Shown here in pieces: positions 1 to 8,966 of a stretch of DNA of 64,000 bases. Every line of letters begins with the position of its first letter. Positions within the stretch are counted from its first letter, which is position 1. Under the pieces are notes generated by a model that was given only the letters and a program-made list of their open reading frames with translations, had not been told where the DNA came from and ran no database searches. Origin of the DNA: an uncultured Bacteroidales bacterium (GTDB taxonomy: Bacteria; Bacteroidota; Bacteroidia; Bacteroidales; F082). Where the stretch lies: NCBI GenBank assembly GCA_905233445.1, contig CAJOEP010000005.1, positions 1-64,000 on the forward strand. Direction: 5' to 3'. The translations under genes were made by a program, and so were the position numbers.

Positions 1-168
1 GAAGCTCTCGAACTGATTCGTCTGAATCAGATAGAGATTTTTCTCATTATCTTCAATTGTGCCGTTCCCATTGGTGTCGGTTGTAGGGGTAATCTGTCCA
101 TGTACCATCAAGGGCATCATCAAAACAATAAAAGTGGCGCTGCGTAAAAATCTTAAAAAATTTTTCAT
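1..168 (-). CDS. Secreted protein, N-terminal part only (cut by window start)
   Basis: An open frame of 56 codons runs from an ATG at 168 off the left edge, so only the N-terminus is visible. It begins with a charged start, then a hydrophobic stretch ending in MVHGQ, which fits a Sec signal peptide cut before Gln. Just after it comes DTNGNGTIEDNE, which has the spacing of an EF-hand calcium loop (D-x-N-x-N-G-x-I-x3-E). The frame is too short for the ORF track. The function of the rest cannot be judged. Export is the best-supported inference. Confidence 0.6.
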   Translation of the reverse strand, partial: MKNFLRFLRSATFIVLMMPLMVHGQITPTTDTNGNGTIEDNEKNLYLIQTNQFESF

Positions 169-255
169 TGTCAATTATTAATAAATAAAACACTCATCGA
201 ACTTACAAAATACACAATAAGTGGATTGTAAGTCCATAACTTCCAACTCCAAACT

Positions 256-2169
256 TTATTCCAGATAAGTGTATCCGTAAAGTCCCGACCTGTAATTCGA
301 AAGGAATTCTTTTCCTTCCTCAACGGTGATTTTTCCTGCCTTCACGCAGCTCGTAACCCATGACTCGACAGTGCGGACGAGTTTCTTCGGGCTGTATTGG
401 ACGTATTCAAGAACTTCCGCAACTGTCTCACCATCAATGAGTTGGTCGATGTAATAGCCTTTTTCATCGACGGAGACGTGAACTGCATTGGTGTCACCGA
501 AGAGGTTGTGCATGTCACCCAAAATCTCCTGATAGGCACCCACAAGGAATACACCTATGTAATATGGCTCGTTCTTCGACAAGGTGTGAACGGGCAAATT
601 GTGCGACAAACTGTGGCCCGTGACATATGTCGTCATCTTGCCGTCAGAGTCACACGTGATGTCCTGCAATGTGGCTTGACGGTCAGGATATTCGTTCAAA
701 CGATGGATAGGCATCACAGGGAAAACCTGGTCGATAGCCCATGCGTCGGGTAACGACTGGAACATTGAGAAATTGCAGAAGTATTTGTCGGCCAACAACT
801 TAGGCAATGCAAGCAACTCGTCAGGCACACGTTTCTGCTGCGATGCCAATTGGTTGATTTCCATCGCGATAGACCAGAACAAACGCTCAATCTTAGCTCT
901 TGTGGTAAGGTCGAGCAATCCCATGTTGAAGCGGTCAAGAGCCTCCTCGCGGATTTCCTGCGCATCATGCCAGGTCTCAAGCATCGACGACTGTTTGCTG
1001 GTGAGGTTGTCCCACGTTTCGTAAAGGTCGTGGATGAGCTCGTGATCCTCCGGCTCAACTTTCTCTTCTTCGTCGTCCCATGTCGGAAGTGACGCAGTCT
1101 CAAGCACTTCCATAATCAAAACCGAGTGGTGTGCCGTCAGTGCGCGCCCCGATTCGTTGATGACGTTAGGATGCTGCAAACCATTCTTGTCGCAGGCATC
1201 CACAATCGAAAATATCGCGTCGTTGACGTATTCCTGAATCGTGTAGTTGACCGAACTGGCGCTGTTGGCCGAGTGTGTGCCGTCGTAATCGACACCCAAA
1301 CCGCCGCCAACGTCAACAAACTCAACGTTGAAGCCCATCTTGTGAAGCTGAACATAGAACTGCGCGGCTTCCTTCAAGGCGATTTTTATGCTTCTGATTT
1401 TTGTCACCTGACTTCCGATGTGATAATGCACCAGCTTGAGGCACTCCATCATGTTGTTTTTCTCAAGATATTCAAGTGCTTCCAACAATTCCGACGAAGA
1501 AAGTCCGAACTTCGAAGCGTCACCGCCCGAGTCTTCCCATTTACCGGCTCCTGAACTGGCCAGTTTGATGCGGATGCCGATTTTAGGAGTAACCTTCAAC
1601 TGCTTTGAAAGCTTCGCAATGAGACGTAACTCATTCATTTTCTCGACCACAATGATGATTGTGCGTCCCATCTTCTGGGCTAATAAAGCCAACTCGATGA
1701 AACTCTCATCCTTGTAACCATTGCAGATTATAAGTGATTCACTGTCAGTGTTCGATGCAATAATGGCATGCAACTCAGGCTTAGAACCGGCCTCCAAACC
1801 AATGTTGAACTTCTTTCCGTGGCTAACTATTTCTTCCACTACCGGACGCATCTGATTGACTTTGATAGGAAAAACGATGAAGTTCTTGCCTTTGTAATCG
1901 TATTCTTTCGCCGCCTCCTTGAAGCATGAATCGATTTTCTCAATGCGTGTATCAATGATATCTGGAAAACGAATCAGCATCGGAGCCGACACGTCGCGGA
2001 GCTGAAGCTCGTCCACAAGTTCACGTAGGTCAACGGAGGCACAACCTTCGCGAGGCGTCACCACCACATGACCTTTCTCATTGATAGAGAAATAGTTAAT
2101 TCCCCAGTTGTTGATGTTGTAGAGCTCAGCCGAGTCCTCAACACGCCATTTTCTCATACTTCTTCCCAT
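256..2169 (-). CDS. speA: Biosynthetic arginine decarboxylase
   Basis: This is a PLP-dependent fold-III decarboxylase of 637 aa, the usual size for SpeA, converting arginine to agmatine plus CO2 as the first step of the agmatine route to polyamines. Visible family motifs are FPIKVNQ near residue 100 (PLP lysine), HYHIGSQ, the glycine-rich DVGGGLGVDY and NESGRAL. The N-terminus (KWRVEDSAELYNINNWG) is typical of bacterial SpeA, which supports the first ATG. It is transcribed alone from a -7 box at 2221-2228. With arcA at 15.9-17.1 kb the organism has two competing uses for arginine. Confidence 0.95.
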   Translation of the reverse strand: MGRSMRKWRVEDSAELYNINNWGINYFSINEKGHVVVTPREGCASVDLRELVDELQLRDVSAPMLIRFPDIIDTRIEKIDSCFKEAAKEYDYKGKNFIVFPIKVNQMRPVVEEIVSHGKKFNIGLEAGSKPELHAIIASNTDSESLIICNGYKDESFIELALLAQKMGRTIIIVVEKMNELRLIAKLSKQLKVTPKIGIRIKLASSGAGKWEDSGGDASKFGLSSSELLEALEYLEKNNMMECLKLVHYHIGSQVTKIRSIKIALKEAAQFYVQLHKMGFNVEFVDVGGGLGVDYDGTHSANSASSVNYTIQEYVNDAIFSIVDACDKNGLQHPNVINESGRALTAHHSVLIMEVLETASLPTWDDEEEKVEPEDHELIHDLYETWDNLTSKQSSMLETWHDAQEIREEALDRFNMGLLDLTTRAKIERLFWSIAMEINQLASQQKRVPDELLALPKLLADKYFCNFSMFQSLPDAWAIDQVFPVMPIHRLNEYPDRQATLQDITCDSDGKMTTYVTGHSLSHNLPVHTLSKNEPYYIGVFLVGAYQEILGDMHNLFGDTNAVHVSVDEKGYYIDQLIDGETVAEVLEYVQYSPKKLVRTVESWVTSCVKAGKITVEEGKEFLSNYRSGLYGYTYLE

Positions 2170-2220
2170 AGTGATACTAATTGGCTACACTAATCTTAAG
2201 TTAAACAATATTTTGACATG

Positions 2221-2228
2221 CAAATATA
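2221..2228 (-). promoter_or_regulatory. -7 box of speA
   Basis: TATATTTG on the minus strand matches the Bacteroidetes -7 consensus TAnnTTTG and lies about 52 bases before the speA ATG. Confidence 0.6.
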
Positions 2229-2279
2229 GTAATTATATTAATAGGTGTAACATTTTTTCTTTTAGACAAAAAAACATTA

Positions 2280-2330
2280 AATCTTTGAATCTTTAAATTT
2301 TAAATTTTAAATCTTTGAATCTTTAAATCT
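2280..2330 (+). repeat. AT-rich 7/8-base array (AATCTTTG family)
   Basis: Six or seven units alternate AATCTTTG, AATCTTTA and AATTTTA just before the promoter of the GlcNAc kinase. Related runs are at 11720-11750, 19155-19190 and 55321-55358. Confidence 0.55.
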
Positions 2331-2332
2331 CT

Positions 2333-2340
2333 TATTTTTG
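2333..2340 (+). promoter_or_regulatory. -7 box of the GlcNAc kinase gene
   Basis: TATTTTTG, 15 bases before the ATG at 2356, with a TTTG at 2314-2317 as a possible upstream element. Confidence 0.6.
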
Positions 2341-2355
2341 CAAAAAAAATAAACT

Positions 2356-3189
2356 ATGATTCTGATTTGCGACTGCGGCTCTACTAAAGCCGAATGGGTG
2401 TTGATGAATGGCGAGAATATCGCTAATAGATTCATTACCAATGGTTTTAACCCGAATTTTACTGATAATCTGACAATGAATAATATTGTCGATGAAGTAA
2501 ATAACACCATTGATAATCAAGAAGTTAGCGACATATATTTTTATGGCTCAGGATGCGGCAACGTTGCTAACCAATTGAAAATCAAGCTGGTATTGAACAG
2601 ATGTTTCCCTAAAGCTAAGGCAAATGTTTATCCTGACACACTTGCGGCCTGTCATGCTCTCTTTGGCAGAAACGCTGGCGTGGCCTGCATCTTGGGAACC
2701 GGCTCGAATGCCTGCGTTTACGATGGCGAAAAAATCACGCAAAGCATTGTGTCTCTTGGTTTTATGCTCGGTGACGAGGGGAGTGGCTGTCACATTGGAA
2801 AGCGCATCGTTCACGATTATTTCTACAAAATAATGCCCGATGATTTGCGCGCAAAATTTGACGCGAAATATCATCTAGATAGGGATACTTTGTTGAAAAA
2901 CGTATATCACGGTGAGGCCCCGTCACGCTATCTCGCCAAGTTTGCGCAATTTGCTAATGAAAATATTGATAATCAATATATTAAAGATTTGGTTAGTGAT
3001 TGTTTTGAAGAATTTGTTAACATGGAGACATGGCACACCGCATCCGTACAGGACTTTGCCTTTGTGGGTTCAGTAGCCTTCGCTTTTAAAGATATTCTCC
3101 TGCAAGTGCTTGACAATCACCATCTTAAATGCTCGAAAATCCTCAAAAACCCGATGGACGGGCTAGTTGAGTATTACAAGAACCTATAA
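2356..3189 (+). CDS. BadF/BadG-type N-acetylglucosamine kinase
   Basis: The 277-aa protein has the sugar-kinase/Hsp70 actin fold of the BadF/BadG/BcrA ATPase family. ICDCGSTKAEW at the N-terminus is the phosphate-1 loop, GTGSNACVYDG is phosphate-2, and GDEGSGCHIG is typical of the GlcNAc kinases of this family. It likely phosphorylates GlcNAc freed from cell wall or host glycans. That function is inferred from the family, and other amino sugars are possible. Its stop overlaps the stop of the convergent DUF5686 gene by six bases, so neither has room for its own terminator. GlmS, NamZ and Mpl in the same window fit cell-wall sugar recycling. Confidence 0.85.
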   Translation: MILICDCGSTKAEWVLMNGENIANRFITNGFNPNFTDNLTMNNIVDEVNNTIDNQEVSDIYFYGSGCGNVANQLKIKLVLNRCFPKAKANVYPDTLAACHALFGRNAGVACILGTGSNACVYDGEKITQSIVSLGFMLGDEGSGCHIGKRIVHDYFYKIMPDDLRAKFDAKYHLDRDTLLKNVYHGEAPSRYLAKFAQFANENIDNQYIKDLVSDCFEEFVNMETWHTASVQDFAFVGSVAFAFKDILLQVLDNHHLKCSKILKNPMDGLVEYYKNL

Positions 3190-5595
3190 AGCTAATGCAA
3201 GTTTTAGCTTGAAGACAAAGTTTTTGCTCACGTCGTCAAACGAGTTTGCCCCATAGCGGTAATAAGTGCCCAAACCAATCTTTGCAGTGCTGATTTTCAA
3301 TATGTTATCAATAACGATGCCGCTTTCATAAAAGCCGTCTCTCATGCTTTTTAGCTCGACACCTTCAAACGGCTTGATATCGCTGTTGTCGCCCCAGCCG
3401 ATGTTTGTTGCAAAGATAAACTCTGGATTAAAATACTTTGTTTTGAAAAACTTCCCAAAGTTGTGTGTGAAGAAAAGCAGTGCAAACCTATCGCACACAA
3501 ATTCATTGATTTGCATCGTGGCAAAGCTTTCAGGAGCATAAAGCGCAAAACTGCGATTGCTGGCGTAAATGTCGAAATTCTCAAAAATTGGGACATCACC
3601 GAATACATAGCCGGCTTGTATCACTATTGTTGTTTTCCCGATGTAACGCGTTAGCCATGAATAAGTTAGCTGTGCTTGGATTTTATCGTAATTATATGGG
3701 CAGTCAATGATGCCCTTAAGACTTTTTTGATAAGAAAGCCATATAATCGGCTTGCCTTGTTGTACGGTTACAAGGCCTTTGGGTGTGAGCATGTAACGCT
3801 CGCCGGGCGCAATTCGAAGTTTGAAATCGAGGGTGGTGAGTCTGAACCGTTCGTCGTGCCAGAATTTATCGTGTATACTGAAAGTCACAAAACCCTTGCA
3901 AACCTTGGCAAAACGAGTTGATAACTCAGCTGCCGCACTGGTGTTCAACGTGGTCCATTTGATGTAAAAATCTTTGAAATTGCTCTCATTGAGAGGGTTT
4001 TTAGCTCCATTAAGGAATCCGTAGTCACCGAAAGCGTTAAACCGATGATCGAAACTGACACGCAGCCCAAAGTCCTGCTTTCGATTGAATTTCAACTCGA
4101 TATCGCCACCGTAATTGGCATGTTTCGCACCGAACCAATATCCGAAATAACCGCCAAATCTTAAATGTTGCGAAAGTTTTTCATTGGTTGAGAGACCCAA
4201 TCCCAGATAAAACTTGTTGGCAAGGTTGTAATTCATCAAATCTGACAATCCGATGTTGAATTTTCCCCATGGAATAGAGCCGTCCTTGAGGATGCTGCTT
4301 GTGGCGTTCATCAAGTTGTCGAGGTCGATGCCAGCATCTTCCATAATGGTGTCAACCAATCTGTAAGTGTTTATTATTCTTTGATTTAGGCTGTCGTTAC
4401 GATAATATTTCCAATACACCTCGTCTTTCATTCCCGAGTCCTCGGCAAGGTCGATGTCGGTCGAGCCAAACTTTTTATTATCAATGGGTTCGGTGATATT
4501 TATGTTCGAGATATAGCTTTTCCCGATGCCGTTGAGAGATGTGTTTGTGTTGTCAGGTGTTCCCAATCCAATCTCCATCGCACCGTCATAAGCGAGCATC
4601 CTTAAAAATATGATGTCGGTATTCAATTGCATCGGAAACCACACGGAATCATTGATTTTGGCGTAAAGCTGCTGGATTTTTACATCAAGAGTGTTGGATT
4701 TGTCGGCTGCTTCGGCTTTCACGTTGACGATAGCCCATCCGTCGGAAGTGACAGTCATCACGCCTTTGAGAGCGTCGAAAGTGGCCCCGCGGCGAGGCTT
4801 GAACGAAATTATATATAAGGAGTCGCCTTCAGCGGTGGGCATCACGCTTTCAAGACCGAAGAAATAACGCGACTTGCTGCCTGGCGTGATGGGATTTACA
4901 TAGTTTTTCTCATAAACAGTGATGAATTCGTTATAAAAATGTGTGCTTTGCATGCCATCGAGGACATAAAAATACATCGGATTCTTCAGTCCCGACACGA
5001 TGTTCGCCTTGATTTCGCGCTTGTTTTTATTCGGTTTCTTGTGATAAATCTCCGAAACGGTCTCCATGACCATTAGGTCGTTGTCTCTAACAATCTTGCC
5101 GAAGTCATGGAAAACGGAATCGTTGACTTCCGTGGTATCGACGGTGAAAACCATGCGGTCGTAAATCGTATATGAATAATAATCAAGCATTTCGGGGTTG
5201 TTGCGCCTGCGGTTTCTCACCACACTGTCGATGATGCGATGCGCAGGGTTCTCGCCAGCGTAGAAGACGACCTCGTCAAGCTCATAACTAATCGGTGACA
5301 GGTAGAATTTGTTTTTTTTACTGCTAAAATCCTGGGATGAAGCGTGTTTTTGTTTGTATCCCACATACGAAAAGGTGAGATTTTCAATTTCATCTTTGCT
5401 TGTGATGCTGAAGTTCCCGTCAATGTCGGTGGTGGTGCCGTATGTGCCGTCGTCGTTCACGATGATGTTTACAAACGCCAGCTTCTGCTTCGTAACACTG
5501 TCCATTACCGTGCCGCTGACACTGAAAATCTGAGCGTTTGCAGCAATTTCAGCAATGATAAGTGTTACAAGAAATATATACTTCTTTAAAGTCAT
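3184..5595 (-). CDS. DUF5686 family envelope protein with carboxypeptidase-like regulatory domain
   Basis: This is an exported protein of 803 aa. The ORF track starts 14 codons upstream, but ATG 5595 (MTLKKYIFLV) directly opens a signal peptide ending ANAQ, so I take that start. Residues about 25-105 form a CarboxypepD_reg-like beta-sandwich (SGTVMD, TTDIDGNFSI, FSYVGYK). The rest matches DUF5686, and the C-terminal half has alternating aromatic beta-strands like an outer-membrane barrel. Its role is unknown, probably at the outer membrane. A paralogue lies at 6403-8964 with the same layout, and the two flank the nitroreductase gene. Confidence 0.85.
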   Translation of the reverse strand: MTLKKYIFLVTLIIAEIAANAQIFSVSGTVMDSVTKQKLAFVNIIVNDDGTYGTTTDIDGNFSITSKDEIENLTFSYVGYKQKHASSQDFSSKKNKFYLSPISYELDEVVFYAGENPAHRIIDSVVRNRRRNNPEMLDYYSYTIYDRMVFTVDTTEVNDSVFHDFGKIVRDNDLMVMETVSEIYHKKPNKNKREIKANIVSGLKNPMYFYVLDGMQSTHFYNEFITVYEKNYVNPITPGSKSRYFFGLESVMPTAEGDSLYIISFKPRRGATFDALKGVMTVTSDGWAIVNVKAEAADKSNTLDVKIQQLYAKINDSVWFPMQLNTDIIFLRMLAYDGAMEIGLGTPDNTNTSLNGIGKSYISNINITEPIDNKKFGSTDIDLAEDSGMKDEVYWKYYRNDSLNQRIINTYRLVDTIMEDAGIDLDNLMNATSSILKDGSIPWGKFNIGLSDLMNYNLANKFYLGLGLSTNEKLSQHLRFGGYFGYWFGAKHANYGGDIELKFNRKQDFGLRVSFDHRFNAFGDYGFLNGAKNPLNESNFKDFYIKWTTLNTSAAAELSTRFAKVCKGFVTFSIHDKFWHDERFRLTTLDFKLRIAPGERYMLTPKGLVTVQQGKPIIWLSYQKSLKGIIDCPYNYDKIQAQLTYSWLTRYIGKTTIVIQAGYVFGDVPIFENFDIYASNRSFALYAPESFATMQINEFVCDRFALLFFTHNFGKFFKTKYFNPEFIFATNIGWGDNSDIKPFEGVELKSMRDGFYESGIVIDNILKISTAKIGLGTYYRYGANSFDDVSKNFVFKLKLALAL

Positions 5596-5611
5596 ACGAT
5601 CAATTTGATTG

Positions 5612-5619
5612 CAAAAATA
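5612..5619 (-). promoter_or_regulatory. -7 box of the first DUF5686 gene
   Basis: TATTTTTG on the minus strand, about 16 bases before ATG 5595. This also favours the downstream start over the longer ORF. Confidence 0.6.
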
Positions 5620-5625
5620 CAAAAA

Positions 5626-5655
5626 AGCTATTAGCAATTAGCTGTTAGCCATTAG
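5626..5655 (+). repeat. Heptad array, AGCNNTT family
   Basis: Four and a fraction 7-base units (AGCTATT, AGCAATT, AGCTGTT, AGCCATT). The same family stands at 47072-47102, and both arrays sit next to a copy of the 39-base dispersed repeat. Confidence 0.75.
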
Positions 5656-5664
5656 TTTTTTTTG

Positions 5665-5672
5665 TATTTTTG
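5665..5672 (+). promoter_or_regulatory. -7 box of the nitroreductase gene
   Basis: TATTTTTG. If used, the leader is about 95 bases long and contains both the 39-base repeat and a heptad array. Confidence 0.5.
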
Positions 5673-5685
5673 CCCTGTCATTAAA

Positions 5686-5724
5686 TGAGATTTCTCGACT
5701 TCACTTCGTTACGCTCGAAATGAC
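5686..5724 (-). repeat. 39-base dispersed repeat, copy 1
   Basis: Read on the minus strand it starts GTCATTTCGAGCG and ends GAGAAATCTCA. By hand alignment it matches copy 3 (47105-47143) at 33 of 39 positions. It lies in the leader of the nitroreductase gene. Confidence 0.75.
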
Positions 5725-5735
5725 GGGAAAGGAAA

Positions 5736-5770
5736 TTCTGAATTCTATCTTCTGACTTCTAAATTCTAAA
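5736..5770 (+). repeat. Heptad array, TTCTNNN family
   Basis: Five perfect 7-base units (TTCTGAA, TTCTATC, TTCTGAC, TTCTAAA, TTCTAAA) end four bases before the nitroreductase ATG. The same family precedes the acyl-CoA dehydrogenase gene at 50144-50180. Confidence 0.8.
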
Positions 5771-5773
5771 AAT

Positions 5774-6406
5774 ATGGCCGACGGATATTTGGAAAATAAA
5801 ATGGCTGAATTCGCTGCAGGAACAAGAAAATCAACGAGTAAGCATGTTCCTTTGGACACTTTGTTTGAGAAAAACCGCAGCTATCGCGGATATAATAAGG
5901 ATTTTGTGGTGACAACTGACATGCTGAAGCGCATCGTAAACGTGAATACGAAAATCGCTTCAGGAAAGAACCAGCAGGTGCTGCGTTTCAAGCTCGTGAC
6001 AAAGGGTGATGACGCTGATGCTGTTTTGAAGAATATAAAACTCGGCGGGATGTTGCCCGAACTGCATCTGCCTTACGAAGGTACTGAGCCTGAGGCGTTT
6101 ATCATCGTTTGCACCTCAGCTCCTGAGACGAAAATCATCGACATCGACCTCGGGATTTCACTCCAGAGCATGTCGCTGAAAGCCACCGAGATGGGTCTCA
6201 ACTGCGTGATGATTTGCGCTTTCAACAAGGTTAATATCATGGAGTATTTCGGTCTGAAACATGAGCCTCTGGCGATTCTTGCTGTAGGAAAAGGCGCAGA
6301 AAGCATCAAACTGAAGCCTATTTCCGTTGATGAAAGCCGCGCGTATTACCGCATCGATGGCGTGCATTACGTGCCAAAAGTAAAACTTGATGATATCCTG
6401 ATTTAG
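5774..6406 (+). CDS. Nitroreductase family protein
   Basis: The 210-aa protein resembles FMN-dependent nitroreductases, which use NAD(P)H to reduce nitro compounds, quinones or flavins. Supporting stretches are RSYRGYNKDF near residue 35 (the N-terminal FMN-contact Arg-Ser-x-Arg of the family), DLGISLQSMSLKATEMGL in the middle and AILAVGKG near the C-terminus. The substrate cannot be read from sequence. Its last codons overlap by four bases the end of the second DUF5686 gene on the other strand. The leader is crowded with repeats, which is unusual for so ordinary a gene. Confidence 0.8.
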   Translation: MADGYLENKMAEFAAGTRKSTSKHVPLDTLFEKNRSYRGYNKDFVVTTDMLKRIVNVNTKIASGKNQQVLRFKLVTKGDDADAVLKNIKLGGMLPELHLPYEGTEPEAFIIVCTSAPETKIIDIDLGISLQSMSLKATEMGLNCVMICAFNKVNIMEYFGLKHEPLAILAVGKGAESIKLKPISVDESRAYYRIDGVHYVPKVKLDDILI

Positions 6407-8964
6407 AATTTCACTTTCAAAGAGAAGAAAATACCCCATTTATCAACTTCCGGGTGGTCGAGGTAGTTGAATCGGCGTACATAATCTATCCTCAAGATAC
6501 TGAATATGTTAGCGATGCCGATGCCACCTTCGATATAAGGTTCTTTTTCCAGTGTGTATGTGCGCATCTGCCCGTCGGGACCAGTAGGGAACCTGAACAG
6601 ACGCTCGTTGCCGTTCGCTGGATCGCATTCATTTGATATTCCGCCCCATACCGCTTTGAGCGATAGAACTTCTTTTAGTTTTAGTTTTCCAATGAGAGGT
6701 ATTCTGTTGAGTATGAATCCGTTAAAGTTGTAGTCAAACATTCCTTGAACGTAATACTGGCTTACAAACTCATAGTAATTCATAAGGTTGAAGCCGCGCT
6801 GGTCGTAGTAGATGCCCTGATTGGCACGATGTGCGAACAGAAGAGGGTAGGGCGCTTCGCCAATGACCATGCCGCCGGTGATGTTCAAATCGGCAACGCC
6901 TAGGACACTCAAAAACCAGCGTTTGCTGAACATGGCCTGAATCTTGTGATATTCGTAGTCCGAACCCAGATATTTGCCGCCGTAACTATATCCGAATGTG
7001 AAAACAGGCGCAACAGAGCCTGCCAACGGCTTGCGATACTGATGGAATTGAAAGTATTTCTCATTATAAGCGAAACGTATTTCAAGGCCTATAGCATTGG
7101 TAGTAAATGGATTATATAGTTTGCCGCCATTGGTCTCGAATATTAGGTCGCCCAGAGGCCGTTGCTCCTCATACTCAGCAAAAAACTTAAGCCCGGTCTG
7201 ACTTTGCATCTCATAGTCATAGGAGATGCGCACTTTGTCTGTTAAAACCATCTTTCGGTTTCCCTGACGGCTGATTGAACGTCCCAAACGGTCGCTGTCT
7301 TCATTGAAATTATAGCCAAAAGTGCTCATTCGCGGCACATTGGTGTTGTGTTCGTACGACAGCGTCAGCAGGTTCATGGGAAACTCCCACTGGTTGTTGA
7401 TTTTGTCGTTGAACGAGTACATGATCTGTCCGCGGTACTTGAATTTCTCGTCCCTTGTGCCATAAGCCAAAAAACCTTCAAGGAAAATATGCTTGTGGAA
7501 ACGTGTATTAGTTTTAGCTCCAAAACGTAGCCGCCAGCCTTCTAACTCGTTGTAACTCAGCATATTAAATACCGGACCTATATCTATCGGACCACAATCT
7601 ATATAGTTGTAACCGATAGCCAACGCAGTGCCGCTTAGCAGTCGGAACCCCCAGACTTTCTTGAGTTTTTCGTTGTCTTCAGCGATACGTCTCTCATGTT
7701 TCGAGAGGCTGTCGGGGCGCCTTTCATTCCAATATTCTTCATCATCGCGGTGCTCGTAAAACGTTTTGCTGCGAGTTTTCGCCGGCTTGTTGGCGTAAAA
7801 CTCGTCAGGCAATGCCTTGTTTATTTCAATATTCGAAAAAACGCCCGAACGCTTGCCGTGCAATGCCACTCCAAGGTAGAAAATGTCTGCTGTGAGACTG
7901 TAATGCGTCGGTATCATAACAGAACCGCGTTTCTCGTATTCCTGCTCAAACATCATCGCTTCCACGAAATTGGTGCCGGAATGTTTGGGTATCTGAAGCT
8001 GTACCTTTTTTACCATGTATGACGAATCATTGGTAATCCAAAGGCTTCCGCAAAGTCCCATGTCCATCTGGTTAGCAGGAGTGAAGGCGAGAACAATGCA
8101 GTTGTCGTTAGCAACTTGCACAGTATCAACAATATAAAAATGATAAAACGTCACCGCAATAGGCGACATCGGGGAAGTGTACTCATTGTTGAACAAGCTT
8201 ACGTTGCGCTGATACACATCGACGAAACCTATCCAGTTGTCAATGACAGACTCCATGGATGTGAAATCCATGAACTTGCTGAACAAAACGTCTTTTGAAT
8301 CAGTGACCTCCGTGGTGATGCAGTGTGGCTCCTTGCGATAAAAAGTCTTCGAAAACGTCTCAACGAAATACATCGAGAGATAGTTTCTTCCAGTGAGTTC
8401 GGATGGACGGATGTTGTCGCACACAAAACTCATGTTTTTCATGAAACGCTTTGTCTCGAGGCTGTCGCTGAGGTTTGACGGACCGAGCTCAAGTTTGGAA
8501 TATTCATCGTATTGGTAGTAGTCAAAGCCCGTTAAACTGTTTTGCTCAGCCTGACTTTGTACTTTCTTGATGAGCTCTACTGCTGGATTCCCCTTGCGCT
8601 TGTAACGTTCCTTGATTTTTCGTTTCGCCCTGACTTCGGCCTTAGGCAACGTTATCGATATCGATTCCATCTTAGCGTTGACGGTCTGAGTCATGAATCG
8701 CTTGATTTTCACCTTGTAAGGCTTGTAACCAGCGTATTCGAAGGTTACATAATCGAAAATCTTGTCGGATTCGAGACGATAAAAGCCGTCAATGTCGCTG
8801 GCGGTCCCATATGTCTGACCGTCAACGACATACGATATGTTGGCAAAAGGAAGGGTTTCTCCTGTCTCTACATCAACAACTTTTCCTTTCACAACGGTTT
8901 GTTGTTGTGAAAATGCCACCACAGAGGCGAGCATTATCAATGCAAACAGGAGATATTTCTTCAT
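6403..8964 (-). CDS. DUF5686 family envelope protein, second copy
   Basis: A paralogue of the gene at 3184-5595, 853 aa. It has a signal peptide (MKKYLLFALIML, ending AFSQ), then a carboxypeptidase-like regulatory domain (GKVVDVETGETLPFANISY, TASDIDGFYRL, FEYAGYK), then DUF5686 with an aromatic-rich C-terminal half ending in KVKF, as outer-membrane beta-barrels often do. It starts two bases after the glmS stop, so the two are almost surely co-transcribed. The pairing with glmS hints at an envelope role but does not show it. Confidence 0.85.
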   Translation of the reverse strand: MKKYLLFALIMLASVVAFSQQQTVVKGKVVDVETGETLPFANISYVVDGQTYGTASDIDGFYRLESDKIFDYVTFEYAGYKPYKVKIKRFMTQTVNAKMESISITLPKAEVRAKRKIKERYKRKGNPAVELIKKVQSQAEQNSLTGFDYYQYDEYSKLELGPSNLSDSLETKRFMKNMSFVCDNIRPSELTGRNYLSMYFVETFSKTFYRKEPHCITTEVTDSKDVLFSKFMDFTSMESVIDNWIGFVDVYQRNVSLFNNEYTSPMSPIAVTFYHFYIVDTVQVANDNCIVLAFTPANQMDMGLCGSLWITNDSSYMVKKVQLQIPKHSGTNFVEAMMFEQEYEKRGSVMIPTHYSLTADIFYLGVALHGKRSGVFSNIEINKALPDEFYANKPAKTRSKTFYEHRDDEEYWNERRPDSLSKHERRIAEDNEKLKKVWGFRLLSGTALAIGYNYIDCGPIDIGPVFNMLSYNELEGWRLRFGAKTNTRFHKHIFLEGFLAYGTRDEKFKYRGQIMYSFNDKINNQWEFPMNLLTLSYEHNTNVPRMSTFGYNFNEDSDRLGRSISRQGNRKMVLTDKVRISYDYEMQSQTGLKFFAEYEEQRPLGDLIFETNGGKLYNPFTTNAIGLEIRFAYNEKYFQFHQYRKPLAGSVAPVFTFGYSYGGKYLGSDYEYHKIQAMFSKRWFLSVLGVADLNITGGMVIGEAPYPLLFAHRANQGIYYDQRGFNLMNYYEFVSQYYVQGMFDYNFNGFILNRIPLIGKLKLKEVLSLKAVWGGISNECDPANGNERLFRFPTGPDGQMRTYTLEKEPYIEGGIGIANIFSILRIDYVRRFNYLDHPEVDKWGIFFSLKVKF

Positions 8965-8966
8965 TC

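Noticed and set aside
714-1103. Antisense and out-of-frame ORFs inside speA and other long genes
   Set aside because: They lie wholly within recognised genes, have no promoter or family match and show biased composition from the real frame.
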